This document shows positions 4,983 through 8,109 of a stretch of DNA of 8,109 nucleotides, in pieces. The translations under genes and the position numbers were made by a program. This stretch comes from SIG588 sp045599305 (GTDB lineage Bacteria; Bacillota; Clostridia; Oscillospirales; Acutalibacteraceae): NCBI GenBank assembly GCA_045599305.1, contig JAZRVU010000014.1:1-8109 (forward strand), given 5' to 3'. The notes under the pieces are model-generated. The model worked only from the letters and a program-made list of their open reading frames with translations, was not told where the DNA came from and did not search any database. Position 1 is the first letter of the stretch. The number at the start of each line of letters is the position of its first letter.

Positions 4983-6902
4983 ATGTATAACTATTCCATC
5001 ATGGCTTTGGACACCGACCATCTCGACCGCATCGTGGAGGACATCGCCGCACAGTACCGTGACGGCGTGGCCGACTGCGCCCTCTTTTCGATGACGCTGG
5101 TGCCGGAGGGCTCGCCGGCGGTGGACAAGGCCGCCATCCTCGGTGAAAAATACGACCTGTTCCGTGACGCGCTGGCGGCACGGGGCTTTTCCTGCGGTAT
5201 GCTGGTGCAGGCCTCCATCGGCCACGGCTACGCGCTCAACGACCCGTTCCCCTTTCAGCGGTATGTCAACCTGACCGACGGAAAAGAGGAATTTGTCTGC
5301 TGCCCCTACGATGAGGACTTTCGTGCCTTTTTCCGCGGGCAGATGCGTTCGCTTGCCCGGCACCGGCCGGCGCTCATCATGGTGGACGACGATCTGCGGC
5401 TGATGTTCCGCGGCGGCAAGGGCTGCGCCTGCCCGCGGCACATGGCGGAATTCAACCGCCGTGCGGGCACCGCGCTCACCCGCGAGGAACTGTGGGCGGC
5501 CATTCAGAAAAACGATGCCGAGGGGCGGCGGCTGGCCGTCATTTTTGCCGACACGCAGCGGGATTCGCTGGTGGGGGCCGCACGGGAATACCGTGCCGGT
5601 GTGGACGAGGTCGACCCCGCCATTCCGGGTGCCTACTGCACCGCCGGCGGCGAATTTGCCGCCGAGCTGGCACACGCGCTGTGCGGAAAGGGACATCCCG
5701 TCATCCTGCGGCTGAACAACGGCAACTACTCCCCCGCCGGTGCGCGGTACCTCTCCCTGCATATGCAGCGCGCGGCCTATCAGGCTGCAACTTTGAGTGA
5801 ACCGGTGGACGTGCTGCTGGCCGAGACCGACACCTGCCCGCAAAACCGCTACAGTACCGGTGCGCAGTCGCTGCACAGCCACTTCACCGGCACCATTCTG
5901 GAGGGCGTGAACGGCGCCAAGCACTGGATCACGCGGCTGGCGGCCGACGAGCCGGCCAGCGGCCGTGCCTACCGCCGCATCCTGTCAAAGCACCACGGCT
6001 TTTATGAGGCGCTGGCGGCGCTGGTGCCGCAGGCCACGCCGCTGGGCTGCCGCATCCCCATGCCCTCCCGCTGGCTCACACCGCTTGATCCGTGCGAGCC
6101 ATTCAATGCCTGGCCGACCTGCGTGCTGGAACGGCTGGGTCTGCCGCTCTATTTCTCCAAAACGCCCGGCGGTGCCGTGTTTTTGGACGACCATGCCGAC
6201 GAGTCCTTCTCCGACGAGGAGATCGCCGCCATGCTGACGGGGCCGGTGTTTCTTTCGGGACAGGCGGCGGCGCATCTGGCCGCCCGCGGTTTCAAAGAGG
6301 ATATCGGCGTGAAGGTGCGCCCTTGGACGGGCAAGCATCTGGCGGGCGAGCACCTCTTCGTAAACGGCAACTGCTGCAGCGCACAGGTGGGCGCCATGGA
6401 ACTGATCCCCTGCTCCGATGCGGTGCGGGTGGAGTCGATGAACTACCATATCCCGGACGGCAAGACCCGGGTGCCGATGTGTCCCGGCGTGACGGTATTC
6501 GACAACCCGCGCGGCGGCCGGGTGACGGTCTTCTGCGGCACGCCGGACACGGAATTTCACTACACCACCGCCTTCTCTTTCCTCAACGAATCGCGCAAGC
6601 AGCAGATGATGACGCTGCTGCGGCAGGTGGGGCAGCTGCCCGTCTGCTACCCCGAGGATGCGGAGGTCTATCTGCGCGCCTTCTTGCTGCCCGACGGCAC
6701 CTGCATGGTCGGCTTCTTCAACATCGGGCTTGACCCGCTGGAGGAGATCCCGCTGGAGGTGGAAAAGCCCGTGAACCATGTGGAGCGGCTGATGCCCGAC
6801 GGCACCCGCAAAACCTGCGATTTCACCGCCGACGGCGGCCGCATCACCGTGCGGGAGCCGGCCCCCACGCTCGATCCCGTTATCTTATTTCTTTACAATT
6901 AA
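4983..6902 (+). CDS. Putative TIM-barrel glycoside-hydrolase-like protein
   Basis: A 639-residue protein without a signal peptide or membrane segments, so probably cytoplasmic. I do not recognise a named enzyme. The layout recalls GH42-like proteins: an N-terminal barrel-like region (about 1-350) with IMVDDDLRLMFRGG (132-145) followed by CACPRHMAEFNRR (148-160), and DVLLAETDTCPQNRY (276-290) whose E281 could be an active-site acid. A middle region (about 380-450) has MLTGPVFLSGQAAAHLAARG (417-436), like the GATase-fold trimerisation domain of such enzymes. A beta-rich C-terminal region follows. Cysteines are frequent, including 107-108, 148, 150 and 464-465. Position 4983 is the start because GGGAG lies 8 nt upstream; the longer in-frame ORF from 4911 would begin upstream of the promoter. 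No clear terminator follows, so read-through into murA is possible. A role in intracellular oligosaccharide turnover is only a guess. Confidence 0.6.
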   Translation: MYNYSIMALDTDHLDRIVEDIAAQYRDGVADCALFSMTLVPEGSPAVDKAAILGEKYDLFRDALAARGFSCGMLVQASIGHGYALNDPFPFQRYVNLTDGKEEFVCCPYDEDFRAFFRGQMRSLARHRPALIMVDDDLRLMFRGGKGCACPRHMAEFNRRAGTALTREELWAAIQKNDAEGRRLAVIFADTQRDSLVGAAREYRAGVDEVDPAIPGAYCTAGGEFAAELAHALCGKGHPVILRLNNGNYSPAGARYLSLHMQRAAYQAATLSEPVDVLLAETDTCPQNRYSTGAQSLHSHFTGTILEGVNGAKHWITRLAADEPASGRAYRRILSKHHGFYEALAALVPQATPLGCRIPMPSRWLTPLDPCEPFNAWPTCVLERLGLPLYFSKTPGGAVFLDDHADESFSDEEIAAMLTGPVFLSGQAAAHLAARGFKEDIGVKVRPWTGKHLAGEHLFVNGNCCSAQVGAMELIPCSDAVRVESMNYHIPDGKTRVPMCPGVTVFDNPRGGRVTVFCGTPDTEFHYTTAFSFLNESRKQQMMTLLRQVGQLPVCYPEDAEVYLRAFLLPDGTCMVGFFNIGLDPLEEIPLEVEKPVNHVERLMPDGTRKTCDFTADGGRITVREPAPTLDPVILFLYN

Positions 6903-6927
6903 AAATTTAAAAAATTTTAAAAAAGGG

Positions 6928-6955
6928 TCGACTTTTTGAAAAAATGTGGTATAAT
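6928..6955 (+). promoter_or_regulatory. Promoter of murA with extended -10
   Basis: A consensus TATAAT (6950-6955) is preceded by TGG, giving the extended -10 form TGnTATAAT. TCGACT (6928-6933), a 4/6 match to TTGACA, lies 16 bp upstream. The surrounding 6903-6950 segment is almost pure A/T with A-tracts that may act as an UP-type element. It also contains the AT-only inverted repeats after the upstream gene, which do not form a canonical terminator. Confidence 0.75.
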
Positions 6956-7008
6956 ATAGGATAGAGTTTTTATCCCGACTACGAAAAGTTATGGGAGTGA
7001 CATATATT

Positions 7009-8109
7009 TTGAAAAAATACCGCATCCACGGGGGCACGCCGCTCGTGGGAGAAGTGAACATCAGCGGTGCCAAAAACGCCGCCGTGGCCATTCTGCCGGC
7101 TGTCGCGCTGGCGGACGGCATATGCCGCATCGAAAACCTGCCCTGCATCAGCGACGTGACCACCGCGCTGGAGATCCTCTCCTCGCTCGGTGCCTCCGTG
7201 CGCCGGCTGAACGTCTCCACGGTGGAGATCGACCCGCGTACCATCCGCACCCAGACCGTGCCCTATGACCTTGCCCGCCATATGCGCGGCTCGTATTATT
7301 TCCTCGGCTCGCTGCTCGGGCGCTGCCACGAGGCACGCGTGCCCCTGCCGGGCGGCTGCGATTTCGGTGACCGCCCCATCGACCAGCACCTGAAGGGCTT
7401 CCGCGCCCTCGGTGCCGTGCAGTCCCCCATCGAGGGCGCCACGGTGGAACTGATCGCCGAAAAACTGGTGGGCAACTCCATCTATATGGATAAGATCTCG
7501 GTGGGTGCTACCGCCAACATCATGATGGCGGCCTGCAAGGCGCGCGGCACCACCATTATCGAAAACGCCGCCAAAGAGCCGCACATCGTGGATCTGGCGA
7601 ACTTTTTGAACTTCCTCGGGGCCGACATCAGCGGTGCCGGTACCGATACGGTGAAGATCCGCGGGGTGGACAAACTCTACGGCACCACCTATTCCATTAT
7701 TCCCGACCAGATCGAGGCGGGCACCTATATGGCCGCCGCGGTGGCCACCGGCGGTGACGTGTTGGTGCGCAACATCATCCCCAAGCACATGGAATCCATC
7801 TCCGCCAAGTTGGTGGAAATGGGTGCCACGGTGGAGGAATTCGACGACGCTTTGCGTGTGTCCCGTTCGAAGCCGCTGCACGCCTGCAATGTGAAGACCA
7901 TGCCCCACCCCGGCTTTCCCACCGATATGCAGCCGCAGATCGGCGTGCTGCTCTCGCTGGCGGCGGGCACGAGCATTCTGAACGAAGACGTCTACGATAA
8001 CCGCTTCCGCTATATCGACGAACTGCGCCGCATGGGCGCGGACGTGCAGGTGGACGGTAAGATCGCGGTCTTCTGCGGGGTGGATCACCTGAACGCCGCC
8101 CCCGTCAAG
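7009..8109 (+). CDS. murA: UDP-N-acetylglucosamine 1-carboxyvinyltransferase, 3' end outside window
   Basis: MurA transfers the enolpyruvyl group of phosphoenolpyruvate to UDP-N-acetylglucosamine, the first committed step of peptidoglycan synthesis, in the cytoplasm. The 367 visible residues cover about 85-90% of the usual 420-435. Catalytic features are present: GAKNA with K22 and N23, LPGGCDFGDRPIDQH with C117 (the PEP-binding cysteine that fosfomycin attacks, equivalent to E. coli C115), and PTDMQPQ (304-310) with D306. MRGSYYFLGSLLGR (92-105) is typical of the Firmicutes paralogues. The TTG start at 7009 gives the standard MKKYRIHGG terminus, and GGGAG lies 11 nt upstream. An in-frame ATG at 6991 overlaps that ribosome binding site and is less likely. 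Firmicutes often carry two paralogues, and I cannot tell whether this is murA1 or murA2/murZ. The missing part includes the C-terminal helix-strand of the first domain. Confidence 0.97.
   Translation, partial: MKKYRIHGGTPLVGEVNISGAKNAAVAILPAVALADGICRIENLPCISDVTTALEILSSLGASVRRLNVSTVEIDPRTIRTQTVPYDLARHMRGSYYFLGSLLGRCHEARVPLPGGCDFGDRPIDQHLKGFRALGAVQSPIEGATVELIAEKLVGNSIYMDKISVGATANIMMAACKARGTTIIENAAKEPHIVDLANFLNFLGADISGAGTDTVKIRGVDKLYGTTYSIIPDQIEAGTYMAAAVATGGDVLVRNIIPKHMESISAKLVEMGATVEEFDDALRVSRSKPLHACNVKTMPHPGFPTDMQPQIGVLLSLAAGTSILNEDVYDNRFRYIDELRRMGADVQVDGKIAVFCGVDHLNAAPVK

Noticed and set aside
4947..5924. 325-codon frame on the minus strand
   Set aside because: Antisense to the hydrolase-like gene; no motifs and no promoter or ribosome binding site.
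5985..6779. 264-codon frame on the minus strand
   Set aside because: Antisense to the hydrolase-like gene and rich in His, Arg and Gly as expected of a shadow frame.
6903..6935. AT-only inverted repeats after the hydrolase-like gene
   Set aside because: The stem would consist only of A-T pairs and lacks a following T-run; more likely an AT-rich promoter upstream region.
6979..8088. 369-codon frame on the minus strand
   Set aside because: Antisense to murA; it crosses the murA ribosome binding site and leader.

Overview
The window looks like chromosomal DNA from a high-GC member of the Clostridia, probably an Oscillospiraceae/Ruminococcaceae-type gut or rumen bacterium. The basis is GC-rich genes separated by short AT-rich spacers, strong sigma-A promoters with 16-17 bp spacers, GGAG-type ribosome binding sites, TTG starts, a T-box riboswitch, and a glutamate dehydrogenase very close to the Clostridium symbiosum type. 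No mobile element, CRISPR array, tRNA or rRNA is visible. The species call is inference.

Layout. The left half (1-4860) is transcribed on the minus strand. In order of transcription it holds gdhA with its own promoter and a strong terminator; then a promoter, a T-box leader and a three-part gene (XRE-type helix-turn-helix, cupin, acyl-CoA synthetase); then the remains of a small membrane-protein gene; then rpmE (ribosomal protein L31) with its own promoter and a hairpin leader. The right half (4861-8109) is transcribed on the plus strand. It holds a 639-residue cytoplasmic protein that looks like a TIM-barrel glycoside hydrolase, then murA, which runs off the window edge. The gdhA/hydrolase-like pair is divergent, and its 186 bp spacer carries four TTGCAA palindromes, three of them acting as or overlapping likely -35 elements or a dyad.

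How the genes fit together. Most of the window is housekeeping: translation (L31), nitrogen assimilation or glutamate fermentation (GDH) and cell-wall synthesis (MurA). The unusual part is 765-3372. A T-box, which normally reads uncharged tRNA and controls amino-acid genes, sits in front of a single-gene unit for a carboxylic-acid:CoA ligase that has its own N-terminal DNA-binding and cupin sensor modules. The T-box is complete at its 3' end (UGGUACCGCG bulge, competing antiterminator and terminator). The specifier codon is less clear; AUC (Ile) fits best by alignment. A working model is that the enzyme activates a branched short-chain acid, such as 2-methylbutyrate, to its CoA thioester. Reductive carboxylation would then feed isoleucine synthesis, so the gene is switched on when charged tRNA-Ile runs low. 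The T-box is seen in the sequence; the substrate and pathway are inference.
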